Shown: positions 26,017 to 35,687, counted from the stretch's first letter. The stretch is 64,000 bases of DNA from Streptomyces sp. NRRL F-5122 (GCF_001507435.1 NZ_LMWH01000238.1:1-64000); one strand, 5' to 3'. Notes: generated by a model from the sequence alone, not told the origin. Numbers and translations: made by a program.

Positions 26017-27330
26017 ATGCATCACACCCCGTCCGGCCTCACCGTCCCCGGCCCGAGCCGTCGTTCACTGCTGCGTGGCGTCGGCGGCGCAGCCGTTCTC
26101 GCCGGTGCCGGCATACCCCTGCTGAGCGCCTGCGGCGGCAGCGGCGCGGCATCCGACCCGAAGACCGTGAGCCTCGGCTCCAACGCCTCGGACGCGGTGC
26201 CGAAGAAGGCGTTCGAGGAGGTCTACGCGGCCTTCAAGAAGCAGTCCGGCATCACGGTCGATGTGAACACGAAGGACCACAACACCTTCCAGGAGCAGAT
26301 CAACTCCTACCTCCAGGGCACACCGGACGACGTCTTCAACTGGTTCGCCGGCTTCCGGATGCAGTTCTTCGCCGCCAAGAAGCTCGCGTCCCCGATCGAC
26401 GACGTGTGGCAGAAGATCGGGGACAACTTCCCCGACGCGATGAAGAAGCTCAGCAAGGGCGAGGACGGCAAGTACTACTTCGTCCCGCTGACCACGTACC
26501 CGTGGGCGGTCTTCTACCGCAAGAGCGTGTTCCAGCAGCACGGCTACCAGGTCCCCACCACCTGGGACCAGCTCGTCGCGCTCTGCAAGCAGATGAAGAA
26601 GGACGGCCTGGTCCCGATCGCGTTCGGCGACAAGGACCAGTGGCCGGCGATGGGCACCTTCGACCAGATCAACTTCCGCCTCAACGGCTACGACTTCCAC
26701 GTGGAGCTGATGGCGGGCAAGGCGTCCTGGACCGACGCCAAGGTCAAGGCGGTCTTCGACCACTGGACCGAGCTCCTGCCCTATCACCAGGACGGAGCCC
26801 TGGGCCGCACCTGGCAGGACGCCGCTCAGTCGCTGGTCGCGAAGAAGGCCGGCATGTACCTCCTGGGCAGCTTCGTGGCGCAGCAGTTCACCAACAAGGC
26901 CGATCTGGACGACCTCGACTTCTTCCCCTTCCCGGAGATCAACTCCGCGTACGGCCAGGACACCGTCGAGGCGCCGACCGACGGATTCATGGTCAGCAAG
27001 GCCCCGAAGAACCACGACGGCGTCGTGAAGCTGCTGGAGTACCTGGGCAGCCCGGAGGCGGAGGAGACGTACCTCAAGACCGACCCCAGCGTGGTGGCCG
27101 CCTCCAGCAAGGCGGACACGTCCTCGTACAGCGCCCTGCAGAAGAAGGCGTTCACGATGATCAGCGGCGCCAAGAACCTCACCCAGTTCATGGACCGTGA
27201 CAGCCGCCCCGACTTCACCTCCACGGTGATGCAGCCCTCGCTGCAGAAGTTCGTCCAGAACCCCAAGGGCGTCGACAGTCTGCTGTCCTCGATCGAGCGC
27301 CAGAAGAAGACGATCTTCGCCTCCGCATGA
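26017..27330 (+). CDS. ABC transporter sugar-binding lipoprotein (CUT1 type)
   Basis: 437 aa extracellular solute-binding protein. The N-terminus has a twin-arginine-like SRRSLLRG (14-21) and a lipobox LSAC with Cys39, so the mature protein is a lipoprotein, perhaps Tat-exported. The two-lobed binding fold is recognisable from HNTFQEQINSYLQGTPDDVFNWFAG and the hinge segment YYFVPLTTYPWAVFYRKSVF. The downstream permeases are CUT1 type, so an oligosaccharide is the likely cargo. It overlaps the first permease by 4 bp (ATGA). Confidence 0.93.
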   Translation: MHHTPSGLTVPGPSRRSLLRGVGGAAVLAGAGIPLLSACGGSGAASDPKTVSLGSNASDAVPKKAFEEVYAAFKKQSGITVDVNTKDHNTFQEQINSYLQGTPDDVFNWFAGFRMQFFAAKKLASPIDDVWQKIGDNFPDAMKKLSKGEDGKYYFVPLTTYPWAVFYRKSVFQQHGYQVPTTWDQLVALCKQMKKDGLVPIAFGDKDQWPAMGTFDQINFRLNGYDFHVELMAGKASWTDAKVKAVFDHWTELLPYHQDGALGRTWQDAAQSLVAKKAGMYLLGSFVAQQFTNKADLDDLDFFPFPEINSAYGQDTVEAPTDGFMVSKAPKNHDGVVKLLEYLGSPEAEETYLKTDPSVVAASSKADTSSYSALQKKAFTMISGAKNLTQFMDRDSRPDFTSTVMQPSLQKFVQNPKGVDSLLSSIERQKKTIFASA

Positions 27331-28307
27331 CCATGGAGACGACGACGAAGAATCCGGAGGCGGCCTCCGTGCCGCCTCCGGGCCCCGCGCCCGCGAAGAG
27401 GCGGGTCACGCAGGGCCATCGGCGCCTGCTGACCCGCCGTGACCGGATCACGCTCGCCGTCATGGCGGGCGTGCCGACGATCCTGCACCTGGCCCTCGTC
27501 TGGGTCACCGCCCTCGCCTCCATCGCACTCGCCTTCACCACCTGGGACGGCATCGGCTTCGACTCGATCAAGTGGGTCGGCCTGGAGAACTTCAAGCAGC
27601 TCTTCTCCGACAACCCGCAGTTCTGGCCCGCCGTCGAGCACAACGTCATCTGGTTCGTGGTGCTCATCCTCGTCCCGACGCCGCTCGGCCTCTTCCTCGC
27701 CGTCCAGCTGGACAAGAGGATCCGCTTCAGCCGCGTCTACCAGACGGCGTTCTTCCTGCCGGTCGTGATCTCGATGGCGTGCATCGGGTTCGTCTGGCAG
27801 CTCGTCTACAACCCGGACACGGGCCTGATCAACAGCCTGATCGGCGCCAACAAGCCCGGCCACTACATCGACTGGATCGGCGACCCGAAGCTCAACCTCT
27901 GGGCCGTGCTCGTGGCCGCCTCCTGGCGGCACACCGGCTACATGATGATCCTCTACCTGGCCGGTCTGAAGAGTGTGGACCCGTCCCTGCGCGAGGCCTC
28001 GGCCCTGGACGGCGCAAACGAGTGGCAGACGTTCAAGAGCGTCATCTTCCCGACGCTGCGGCCCACCAACACGGTCGTTCTGGTCGTCACCATCATCGAG
28101 GCCCTGCGCGCCTTCGACCTGGTGTTCGTCTTCAACAAGGGGGCCCAGGGCACCGAGCTGCTGTCGATCCTGGTGACCAACAACATCATCGGTGAGTCCA
28201 GCCGCATCGGTTACGGGTCGGCCATCGCGGTCGTCCTGCTGGTCATCTCGCTCGCCGTGATCATCCCCTATCTGGTGGCCACCTTCCGGAAGGAGCGGCG
28301 ATCGTGA
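27327..28307 (+). CDS. Sugar ABC transporter permease, MalF type
   Basis: 326 aa. A cytosolic N-terminal 45 residues, then six transmembrane helices. The EAA loop that docks the ATPase is clear: LREASALDGANEWQTFKSVIFPTLRP (about 221-246). Start and stop each overlap the neighbouring genes by 4 bp, so all three genes are translated as a unit. Confidence 0.94.
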   Translation: MTMETTTKNPEAASVPPPGPAPAKRRVTQGHRRLLTRRDRITLAVMAGVPTILHLALVWVTALASIALAFTTWDGIGFDSIKWVGLENFKQLFSDNPQFWPAVEHNVIWFVVLILVPTPLGLFLAVQLDKRIRFSRVYQTAFFLPVVISMACIGFVWQLVYNPDTGLINSLIGANKPGHYIDWIGDPKLNLWAVLVAASWRHTGYMMILYLAGLKSVDPSLREASALDGANEWQTFKSVIFPTLRPTNTVVLVVTIIEALRAFDLVFVFNKGAQGTELLSILVTNNIIGESSRIGYGSAIAVVLLVISLAVIIPYLVATFRKERRS

Positions 28308-29200
28308 GCGCCCCCACCCTCGCGGCCGGCGCGCTCAAGAAACGCGCACCCCTCCGCCCCGCCCGCGTCCTGCTGCACGTCTTCCTCGCCGGGACGGCAC
28401 TGGCGTGGCTCGCGCCGCTGCTGTGGGCGGTCTTCTCCGCCCTGCGCCCCTACAGCGAGACCAGCGCCAAGGGGTATGTGTCCTGGCCGGACAAGCTCAG
28501 CCTGGACAACTTCACGAACGCGTTCGAGCAGTCGGACATGATGCACTACTTCGGCAACACGCTGCTGATCGCGGTGCCGGCCGTGCTGCTCACGCTGTTC
28601 CTGTCGTCGATGGTCGCCTTCTACGTCAGCCGCTTCGACTTCCGCCTCAACCTCGCGTTGCTGCTGGTCTTCACGGCGGGCAATCTGCTCCCGCAGCAGG
28701 TCATCATCACCCCGCTGTACCGGCTGTACCTGCTCACGAACCTGCCCGGGATCACGGCGAGCGGCAAGCTGTACGACTCCGCACTCGGCCTGGTCCTCAT
28801 CCATGTGGCGTTCCAGTCCGGTTTCTGCGCCTTCGTGCTGAGCAACTACATGCGCTCGCTGCCGCACGAACTGACCGAGGCCGCGCTCGTCGACGGCGCC
28901 TCGGTGTGGCGCATGTACTGGCAGATCACTCTGCCGCTGTGCAAGCCGGCGATGGCGGCCCTGGCGACGCTGCTCTCGATCTGGATCTACAACGACTTCT
29001 TCTGGGCCCTCGTACTGATCTCGACCGGCGAGAACATGCCGATCACCTCGGCGCTGAACAACCTCTCCGGCCAGTACTTCACGGACCCCAACCTGGTCGC
29101 CGCGGGCGCCCTGCTCACCGCGATCCCCACCCTGGTCGTGTACTTCGTGCTCCAGCGCCAGTTCGTCAGCGGTCTGACCCTGGGCTCCAACAAGGGCTGA
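28304..29200 (+). CDS. Sugar ABC transporter permease, MalG type
   Basis: 298 aa with six transmembrane helices and the EAA loop LTEAALVDGASVWRMYWQITLPLCKP (about 189-214). GTG start overlapping the MalF-type gene by 4 bp. No ATP-binding protein gene follows. In Streptomyces many CUT1 importers share the ATPase MsiK encoded elsewhere, which is the likely arrangement here. Confidence 0.94.
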   Translation: MSAPTLAAGALKKRAPLRPARVLLHVFLAGTALAWLAPLLWAVFSALRPYSETSAKGYVSWPDKLSLDNFTNAFEQSDMMHYFGNTLLIAVPAVLLTLFLSSMVAFYVSRFDFRLNLALLLVFTAGNLLPQQVIITPLYRLYLLTNLPGITASGKLYDSALGLVLIHVAFQSGFCAFVLSNYMRSLPHELTEAALVDGASVWRMYWQITLPLCKPAMAALATLLSIWIYNDFFWALVLISTGENMPITSALNNLSGQYFTDPNLVAAGALLTAIPTLVVYFVLQRQFVSGLTLGSNKG

Positions 29201-29257
29201 CCGGGCTCCGCTCGACGGAGAACTCCGGCCACCACCCGTTCCGCCCGGCGGACTTCT

Positions 29258-29294
29258 CCCTCGTGGACCTGCGCACCGCGCGCGTCCACGAGGG
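29258..29294 (+). terminator. Terminator of the sugar ABC operon
   Basis: An 11-bp perfect stem (29258-29268 with 29284-29294) and a 15-nt loop, 57 bp past the last permease stop. Confidence 0.6.
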
Positions 29295-29414
29295 ACGGCC
29301 GGCCGTGCCCGGGTGCCCGGTCCGTTCACCGCTCGCCGTGTCGGCCCTCTTGATGACCGGCAGGACGGCTCTTACCCTGCTGCCCTTCCGGCATCTGTCG
29401 ACGAGGGGGCGGCG

Positions 29415-30506
29415 ATGGCGAGGAAACCGTCCGCGGAGGAGCTGCTCCAGGCCGTCGGGGAGCACGTGGCCCGGCACGGGATCAGCGTGCTGCTCACCTC
29501 TCCCGGCGCCGCGCACCTGTCCTGGCAGTCGTTGCTCGACTGCCGGATCGTCCGCAGCGTCGAGGAGCGCAGCGAGCGCGAGATGAGGACCACGGGCCGT
29601 CGCCGTGACATCGCCGATCGCCCTGCCTACACCGACCTGGCCTCCCATCCGGTCGAGACGCCCGCCGACCCGGTGACCCCACTGAGGCTGGAGCTGGTGC
29701 GCGAGGGCTCGCTCGGGGAAGTGGCGTGCGAGGGCTGCGAGGGGGGCCGCAGGACCTGCGGGCGCTGTACGGGCAACGGCCGCCTCATCTGCGAGAAGTT
29801 CGTGTCGTGCGACGGATGCGGAGGCGGCATCGACGCATGCTGGGAATGTGACGGCACCGGCCGTCCCCGGCGCCGCGGCAACCGGACCGAATCCCGTCCC
29901 GTCGACGGCCCGCAACGCGCCCGCTGCTCCCGCTGCCACCGCCCGGACGCCGCGTGCCCGAAGTGCCTCGGCAAGGGCCGCGTGGACTGCCCGGTGTGCC
30001 GGGCGAGCGGTTTCGTGGAGTGCTCGGCCTGCCGGGGTGAGGGCCGGGTGAAACACACGGAGTGCGCCGGCACAGGCCTGTTCACGACCTGGACCGGCGC
30101 CGTGATCAGTCGCACTCCCGAGCAGCGGAAGGTGGAGGAGGCGGCGCCGCTGCACATCCGCTCGGCGACGGACGGAGCGGGCGCCTGGCGCAGGTCGGTG
30201 CTGACCGGCGTGACGGACAAGCTTCCGGACGACCTGGAGCCGGCCCACCGGACGCTGATCGAGGGCCACTTGGCCCTCGCGAAGAACGAGGTGGGCCGGC
30301 GTGTGACCATCCGGTATCTCCCCCTCGCGCGCGTCACGGTCCACGCCGACCCGGACCGCGTCTACTTCGCCTTCCCGTCCTCCACCGGCATCAAGGTCGT
30401 CGAACGCCCCTCGAAGCAGCGCGTCGTCCGCTTCTCGGCGATCGCCTCGACCGCGGTCGCCGTGGCCGTGCTCCTGCTGCTCCTGGTCGTCGTGGTGCTG
30501 AACTGA
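29415..30506 (+). CDS. Tail-anchored protein with DnaJ-like Cys-rich zinc-binding repeats
   Basis: 363 aa from ATG 29415 (GAGGGGG 5 nt upstream). Residues 105-220 contain about nine CxxC pairs, several in the CxxCxGxG form of the DnaJ zinc finger (for example CWECDGTG 142-149, CPKCLGKG 181-188, CSACRGEG 203-210), with no J-domain. The following approximately 110-residue domain is unrecognised. A single transmembrane helix ends the protein (about 338-362), which makes it a C-tail-anchored protein with the zinc domain in the cytosol. Stand-alone gene; possibly a membrane-bound folding or assembly factor, but the function is unknown. Confidence 0.75.
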   Translation: MARKPSAEELLQAVGEHVARHGISVLLTSPGAAHLSWQSLLDCRIVRSVEERSEREMRTTGRRRDIADRPAYTDLASHPVETPADPVTPLRLELVREGSLGEVACEGCEGGRRTCGRCTGNGRLICEKFVSCDGCGGGIDACWECDGTGRPRRRGNRTESRPVDGPQRARCSRCHRPDAACPKCLGKGRVDCPVCRASGFVECSACRGEGRVKHTECAGTGLFTTWTGAVISRTPEQRKVEEAAPLHIRSATDGAGAWRRSVLTGVTDKLPDDLEPAHRTLIEGHLALAKNEVGRRVTIRYLPLARVTVHADPDRVYFAFPSSTGIKVVERPSKQRVVRFSAIASTAVAVAVLLLLLVVVVLN

Positions 30507-30732
30507 GCCGTCGCCGGCATCGACGAGGACGGGCCGCCGGCGCCCGGGCGGGCGCGCGATTCCCGGCCCGGCGGGGATCCCGACTTCGGGGCGGGACGGA
30601 TGAGTGACCGCAGGGCAACAACCCTCCTCGGCGCTTCCCACTGTCCCGAAGACCGGAATCCGCGGGCGACTGGCCACGGCGGATCACCCCCGGGCGCACG
30701 TGGCCCCGCTCGCCGGGCCTGCGAACGCCGAC

Positions 30733-30760
30733 GGGGTGCCCGATACCGCTCGGGCACCCC
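30733..30760. terminator. Terminator between convergent genes
   Basis: An 11-bp stem (30733-30743 with 30750-30760) and 6-nt loop, 20 bp beyond the stop of the phosphodiester glycosidase gene; it also faces the gene ending at 30506. Confidence 0.65.
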
Positions 30761-30780
30761 GCCGTGGATCAGGCGTCAGA

Positions 30781-33700
30781 TCACTGGACGACGACCTGGG
30801 CGCTGCCCGTGACTCCGCCGGAGGTCACCGAGACGGTGACGGTGCCGGAGCGGTGGGCGGTCAGGGCGCCGGTGGCCGGGTCCACCGAGGCGACCTTGGG
30901 GTTGTTCGAGGTCCACACGTGGGACGCGGGGTCCGCGATCGGGATCGTGAGCGGTGCGATGTTGTCACCGGCGATCTGGTCGCCGGTTGCGGTCAGGGTG
31001 ACGCGGTCGCCGCGGGCGATCGGGTCCTTGGGGCCCGTGACCTTGATCGTGGCGAGCGCCGGCTCGACGGTGTACTGCAGGTCGCCGTCGTCACCGATGC
31101 GGACCAGACCGAAGTGGTAGATGCCACCCTGGTCGGCCGGCGCGTAGGCCGGCATGCCGAGGTCCGCGAAGGTGAACTGCGGGATGCCGCCGTCCTCCGT
31201 GCTGACGCTCTGGCCCTCGGGGTTGAGGATCTGCTCCGCGAAACCGCGGGCGTGACCGTACATCATGATCACGTGCTGCTTCGGGTGCGTCTCCTGGTAG
31301 CGCTGCACCAGCCGCAGGTACATCCGCGCCTCCCAGCGGTCCGTGAACTGGCTGTTCGCGGCCGGGTGCGGGTCGTACGCGGGCATGTGGGTGATGACCA
31401 TCACGTCCTTGGCGGTGGTGTCCGTCAGCTGCTGGACCAGCCACGGGTACTGCACGCCCTCGGGGTTCTGGAACGGGTCCGAGGACTGCAGGCTGCCGTG
31501 CGAGTTGTCGGTGACGATCATCCGCGCCGCGCCCTGGCTGTAGGCGTAGTGGGTGTCACCGAAGGTGTCGCTGTAGTTGCCGTCCTCGGAGTCCGCGCCC
31601 TGGGTGATCTCGTGGTTGCCCACGATGTCGCGCTCGGGGACGCCGAGGGCGTCCATCTTGGACTTGGCGTACTGCAGGTCCGCCAGTTTGCCGTCGTCGG
31701 ACATGTCGCCGAGGAACTGGGCGGAGTCCGGCCGTGCCTGCGGCGTGAGGGTGGGCAGCCGCTTGGCGATGGAGTCCATCACGTTGCTGCTGACGGAGCC
31801 CGGGTCGCTCGCGAGCATGTGCGCGTCGTCACCGGTGAGGACCGTGGTGCCGCGCTTGGCGAAGTCGGCCGAGTCCTCCTCGAAGGACAGCCACTCGGGG
31901 TTCTGCGGGATCGCGTGGTACTCGGGCACCGTGACCGGACGCGGCGAGTACAGCGCCTGCAGGCCCGCGACGTTGAGCGAACCGCTGTAGGCGGTGCTCG
32001 GGCTGATGGCCAGGAAGTCGATGAAGCTGATGGTCAGCGGGAACTGCATGCCCGCCGGCAGCTGCGCGACCGCCAGGTGCCAGTCCTTCCACGTCACGTA
32101 GGTCGGGTAGAGCGTCGTGGAGGTGCCGTTGACGCCGATGTACTTCTCGGCGAGCTCGATGCCGTTGCCGTCGCCCTTGATCCACACGCCGATGCCCGTG
32201 GGGACCTGGCCGTTGTTGGTGTCGGTCTTCAGGGTGGTGCGCGGCGAGAGCACGAGCTGCTTGACGCCGGCGCCGGCCGGCATCGAGTAGTCGAGCCGCA
32301 GCGACCCGGACTCGGTGGAGCCCGGCGGGACGACACCGGGGTCGGTGGCCAGGGTGGCGGGCTTACCGGTGGTGTTGTTGCTGAGCCGCCAGACGTCGAG
32401 GCTCGTCATCGGGTCGATGACCTTGCTGACGCTGCCCACGGCGATGGACGTGGTGCCGGTGGCGCCCGCGACCTTGGCGCTCACCTCGGCGAGGCCGCCG
32501 TTGTCGGCGTCCGCCGTGAACAGGCCGTGTGTGTCGACGGTGCCCAGGTTGTCCGGGGTGACCTTCCAGTTCGCCGCCTCAGCGGGGATCTGCACCTCGC
32601 CGCCGCCCTTGACGGTGCCGGAGAGGGCGAGCTGCTGGGTGGCGCCGTTGTCGAGGTCGGCCTTGTCGGGCGAGACCGTGAGGGACTCGAGCTTGCTGAC
32701 GACCTCGAGCTTCTCGGAGGTGAAGGCCTTGCCGTTGAAGGCGATGATGCGGCCCGTACCGGAGCGGCGCGGGGTGAGCTTGCCGTCCTCGTACGTGGCG
32801 AGGCTCGACGGCACGATCCGGACGTGGTCCTGGCCGGCCGCCGGATTGGCGAACCGGTCGACGGAGTGCACCGGGAGCGGGATGGAGCCGCCGGCGACGG
32901 TGGTGACCGTCTTGCCGCCGTTCACCACGACCTTGACGGCCGGTCCGGCCTCCTTGGCGGTGGAGTAGAAGAAGATGCCGTTGGCGACCGGGCGCTCGGT
33001 GTTCCCGGGCAGGTCGGAAGGCGTGTTGACGACCTCGGCCTGGTCGGCGCCGGGTGCGCGGCTCACCATGCCGGTGGAGCCGCCGCCGTCGAACAGCATC
33101 GCGGTGTAGGCGCCGTGGGCCACCATGTAGCCGGCGGCCTGCTCGGCCGTCACACCGAAGGCCGTGGAGGCGCCGCCGTGGCCGTCGATGGCGACGACGA
33201 TGGCGTGCCTGCCGTCCTTGGTGATGCCGACGGCGGTCTCCGGGTTGGCGCCGCTCGGCGGGGTGCCGGTCGGGTCCTTGTAGACCTTGCCGTCCTTCAC
33301 CAGCGTGTCGACGCCGCTGATCAGCTGGGTGACATCGTTGTCGGGCGCCAAGTGGGTCGTGATGCCCACCGTGTCGCCGCTGTGCAGGTTGTCGGACAGC
33401 CACTGCCCGCCGTCGCCGGCGCCGAGCAGACCGAGCCGGCCGGCGGAGAGCCGCGGCACGGTGGCGACGCCGGACTGCACCTCGTCGACGACGAAGCCGC
33501 CGTCGGTGCTGTGGCCGAGCACCAGGGTGGACGCCTTGGACAGGCCCGGGGTCTCGCCGAGGTCGGGGGTGACCTCCGTGATACCGCCGGATGCCACGTC
33601 GTTCACGGTGTTCACCGAGGTGAGCGCGTGGTTCGCGGACCCGGCCGTGATCGTGCCGGAGAAGGTCTCCTGACCCATCACCATGGTGCCGTCGGGCTTG

Positions 33701-34230
33701 ACGCCCAGCTGGGAGGCGAAGCCCGGCTTGGGGCTCTTCAGCAGCCGCCCGTCGGTCATGATGCCGCCGAGCGGGCGTCCGCTGGCGTGGATCTCGAAGT
33801 AGTCGCCGTTGACGCCGGCCACCGCGTGCGTGCGGTGGGCCATCGAAGAGGGCGTTTCGTCTGCCGGGTTGGTGATGGTGTCACCGGCCTCGACCATGGC
33901 CACCCGGAGGTTCGGGTCGTCGAGGTCGGCCGAGAGCACCTGGATGTGCTGGCGGCCGCCGACGGTGTCGTAGGTCTCGCTGTAGTGTTGCAGACCATGG
34001 GTGACGGTCTCCGCCGGCGTGCGGGTGTAGTCCACCACCAGCGGCCAGTTCTCGGGCGTGTCCGGGAGCCAGTTCCCGTTCACGGCATGGCTGTCCGCGG
34101 CCGTGGCATCGGCGGAACCGAAGGCGGTTCCCGCTCCCGTCACAGAGCCGGCGAATGCCAGCGCCACCGCGACCGCGATCGCGGTACGGCGTGTGCCGGC
34201 CCCCGCGGGTCTCTTTGCGCGAATTGTCAT
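30781..34230 (-). CDS. Secreted phosphodiester glycosidase / metallophosphoesterase multidomain protein
   Basis: 1149 aa. Signal peptide (about 1-42). Residues about 70-425 are a phosphodiester glycosidase (NAGPA-like) domain with NGDYFEIHASGRP (141-153) and DGGGSTGMV (381-389). Then come bacterial Ig-like segments (about 430-600) and a discoidin/galactose-binding-like region (about 605-765). A calcineurin-type metallophosphoesterase follows (about 790-1045) with GD 841-842, GNHE 871-874, THMP 947-950 and GHARG 992-996, and a final Ig-like domain (1060-1149). NAGPA domains uncover or cleave sugar-phosphodiesters, so the protein probably degrades extracellular phosphodiester-linked glycans such as teichoic-acid-like polymers. 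Monocistronic. Confidence 0.9.
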   Translation of the reverse strand: MTIRAKRPAGAGTRRTAIAVAVALAFAGSVTGAGTAFGSADATAADSHAVNGNWLPDTPENWPLVVDYTRTPAETVTHGLQHYSETYDTVGGRQHIQVLSADLDDPNLRVAMVEAGDTITNPADETPSSMAHRTHAVAGVNGDYFEIHASGRPLGGIMTDGRLLKSPKPGFASQLGVKPDGTMVMGQETFSGTITAGSANHALTSVNTVNDVASGGITEVTPDLGETPGLSKASTLVLGHSTDGGFVVDEVQSGVATVPRLSAGRLGLLGAGDGGQWLSDNLHSGDTVGITTHLAPDNDVTQLISGVDTLVKDGKVYKDPTGTPPSGANPETAVGITKDGRHAIVVAIDGHGGASTAFGVTAEQAAGYMVAHGAYTAMLFDGGGSTGMVSRAPGADQAEVVNTPSDLPGNTERPVANGIFFYSTAKEAGPAVKVVVNGGKTVTTVAGGSIPLPVHSVDRFANPAAGQDHVRIVPSSLATYEDGKLTPRRSGTGRIIAFNGKAFTSEKLEVVSKLESLTVSPDKADLDNGATQQLALSGTVKGGGEVQIPAEAANWKVTPDNLGTVDTHGLFTADADNGGLAEVSAKVAGATGTTSIAVGSVSKVIDPMTSLDVWRLSNNTTGKPATLATDPGVVPPGSTESGSLRLDYSMPAGAGVKQLVLSPRTTLKTDTNNGQVPTGIGVWIKGDGNGIELAEKYIGVNGTSTTLYPTYVTWKDWHLAVAQLPAGMQFPLTISFIDFLAISPSTAYSGSLNVAGLQALYSPRPVTVPEYHAIPQNPEWLSFEEDSADFAKRGTTVLTGDDAHMLASDPGSVSSNVMDSIAKRLPTLTPQARPDSAQFLGDMSDDGKLADLQYAKSKMDALGVPERDIVGNHEITQGADSEDGNYSDTFGDTHYAYSQGAARMIVTDNSHGSLQSSDPFQNPEGVQYPWLVQQLTDTTAKDVMVITHMPAYDPHPAANSQFTDRWEARMYLRLVQRYQETHPKQHVIMMYGHARGFAEQILNPEGQSVSTEDGGIPQFTFADLGMPAYAPADQGGIYHFGLVRIGDDGDLQYTVEPALATIKVTGPKDPIARGDRVTLTATGDQIAGDNIAPLTIPIADPASHVWTSNNPKVASVDPATGALTAHRSGTVTVSVTSGGVTGSAQVVVQ

Positions 34231-35027
34231 TGCGTATTTCCTTCAGGACGTGCGCTCCGGTGGTCACCGGAGCGCACCGACCAGCGCACACCGGCCCGGC
34301 GGATCACAGGTATCGGCGCGAGGTGACGCAGATGACTTTCCGGAATACTTGCTCACTACATTGGGTCAAGTGGAGTTAACCTCCGACTTGATTGGGTCCG
34401 CACTCGCCCTTGTCGGGTGCGGCGTCGGACCCGGACCGGCCACGGTGGCCACGGTGTTCTTCGTTCGGCGGTTCAATTCCGGTGCTGCGTGGGCTCATCA
34501 GCCCAACATTGATCAGATCGGTCACATCGGGCAGGTTCCGACCTGCGGGTGCATTTCGTTCGTACGGGGAGCACGGGAAGCCGCTTGTGCGGAAAATCTC
34601 GGCGGCCTCGATGACCAGGGGTTCCGAGGCCGCGGCACGGACGCGGTGCGGCCGGCGCCGGAAGGCGTCGCCCCGGGGTGGTTCTTCGTGACCCGGCGCG
34701 CCCCGGCCGATCACCATGGACCACTGCACGGCCGGGTGCGCTTCGACGGAGATGCCGCCACCGTGATCGGCTCGGCCCCGGTCACGGCCACCCGGTCGTA
34801 CGGGGTGCGCACCGCGTCGGTGTGCACTCGAGCGGGAACGGGAGGTGAACCGGTCGTGCGGCAGGATCGATCCCGGCCGTGCCGCGGCCGGTCCGAAGCC
34901 CCACACCCGGCACAGGGGACTGCCGCGACTCAACGTCGGCTCGAGCAAAGGGCGTACGGTGTGCTGTTGCGACCGGCACGGTCCGGGGACCCGCCCCGTG
35001 TCGGTGCTCTCCCCTAGAGTCGCCGAC
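34231..35027. other. Long intergenic region, no convincing gene
   Basis: 797 bp. The left 150 bp hold the minus-strand promoter of the secreted esterase. The rest has long open frames on both strands, but none has sensible protein character or a start signal. TAGAGT at 35015-35020 at the right edge is the leaderless promoter element of the methyltransferase. It could be gene remnants. Confidence 0.5.
34342..34369 (-). promoter_or_regulatory. Putative promoter of the secreted esterase gene
   Basis: On the minus strand TTGACC (34369-34364) and TATTCC (34347-34342) with a 16-bp spacer, about 110 bp upstream of the start codon in an AT-richer stretch. Confidence 0.35.
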
Positions 35028-35687
35028 ATGATCGAGCCCGACTACCTTGCCGCGGTCCGGGAGTCGTACGACACCGTTGCCGCCGCCTATGCGGAGCGCG
35101 TCAAGTCGCCGGCGGAGCTGGACCCGCTGTCCCGCGCGATGCTGGCCGCGTTCGCCGAGGTCGTGCGGACGGCCGATCGCGGGCCGGTTGCGGACCTGGG
35201 CTGCGGGCCGGGCAAGGTCACGGCGCATCTGGCGGCGCTGGGCGTGTCCGTCTTCGGCGTCGACCTGTCCCCGAAGATGATCGAGCTGGCCAGGCAGGCC
35301 CATCCGGCGCTGCGGTTCACGGTGGGTTCGATGACCGGGCTGGCGCTCCCGGACGGCGAACTCGGCGGCATCCTGGCCTACTACTCCACCCATCACACGC
35401 CACCCGAGCTGCTGCCCGTCGTGTTCGCCGAGTTCCATCGCACGCTCGCACCCGGCGGCCACCTGATGATGGCCGGGTACGTCGGAGACGACGTGCGTCT
35501 GCGTCCGGCACAGGCCTATGGAGGCCATCCCGTCTCCTACGAGTCCCATCTGCAACCGCCGGACCGGCTCGCCGCGTTGCTGGCCGAGGCCGGATTCGTG
35601 CTCACCGCACGGCTGTTGCAGGAGCCCGCCGGGGAAGTGAGGAGAACGATCGCCACCTTCCTGGCCCGGAAGCCCGAACACCCATGA
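35028..35687 (+). CDS. Class I SAM-dependent methyltransferase
   Basis: 219 aa. SAM-binding motif I VADLGCGPGKVTAHL (about 49-63), the acidic motif II VFGVDLSPKMIELAR and a post-I region LPDGELGGILAYYSTHH; methyltransf_25/11 type. Substrate unknown. The ATG at 35028 fits leaderless spacing from TAGAGT (35015-35020). It converges with the large SARP regulator, 113 bp away. Confidence 0.88.
   Translation: MIEPDYLAAVRESYDTVAAAYAERVKSPAELDPLSRAMLAAFAEVVRTADRGPVADLGCGPGKVTAHLAALGVSVFGVDLSPKMIELARQAHPALRFTVGSMTGLALPDGELGGILAYYSTHHTPPELLPVVFAEFHRTLAPGGHLMMAGYVGDDVRLRPAQAYGGHPVSYESHLQPPDRLAALLAEAGFVLTARLLQEPAGEVRRTIATFLARKPEHP

Noticed and set aside
34376..35029. 217-codon ORF on the minus strand
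   Set aside because: Composition is random-looking, there is no domain or start signal, and it overlaps the promoter regions of both flanking genes.
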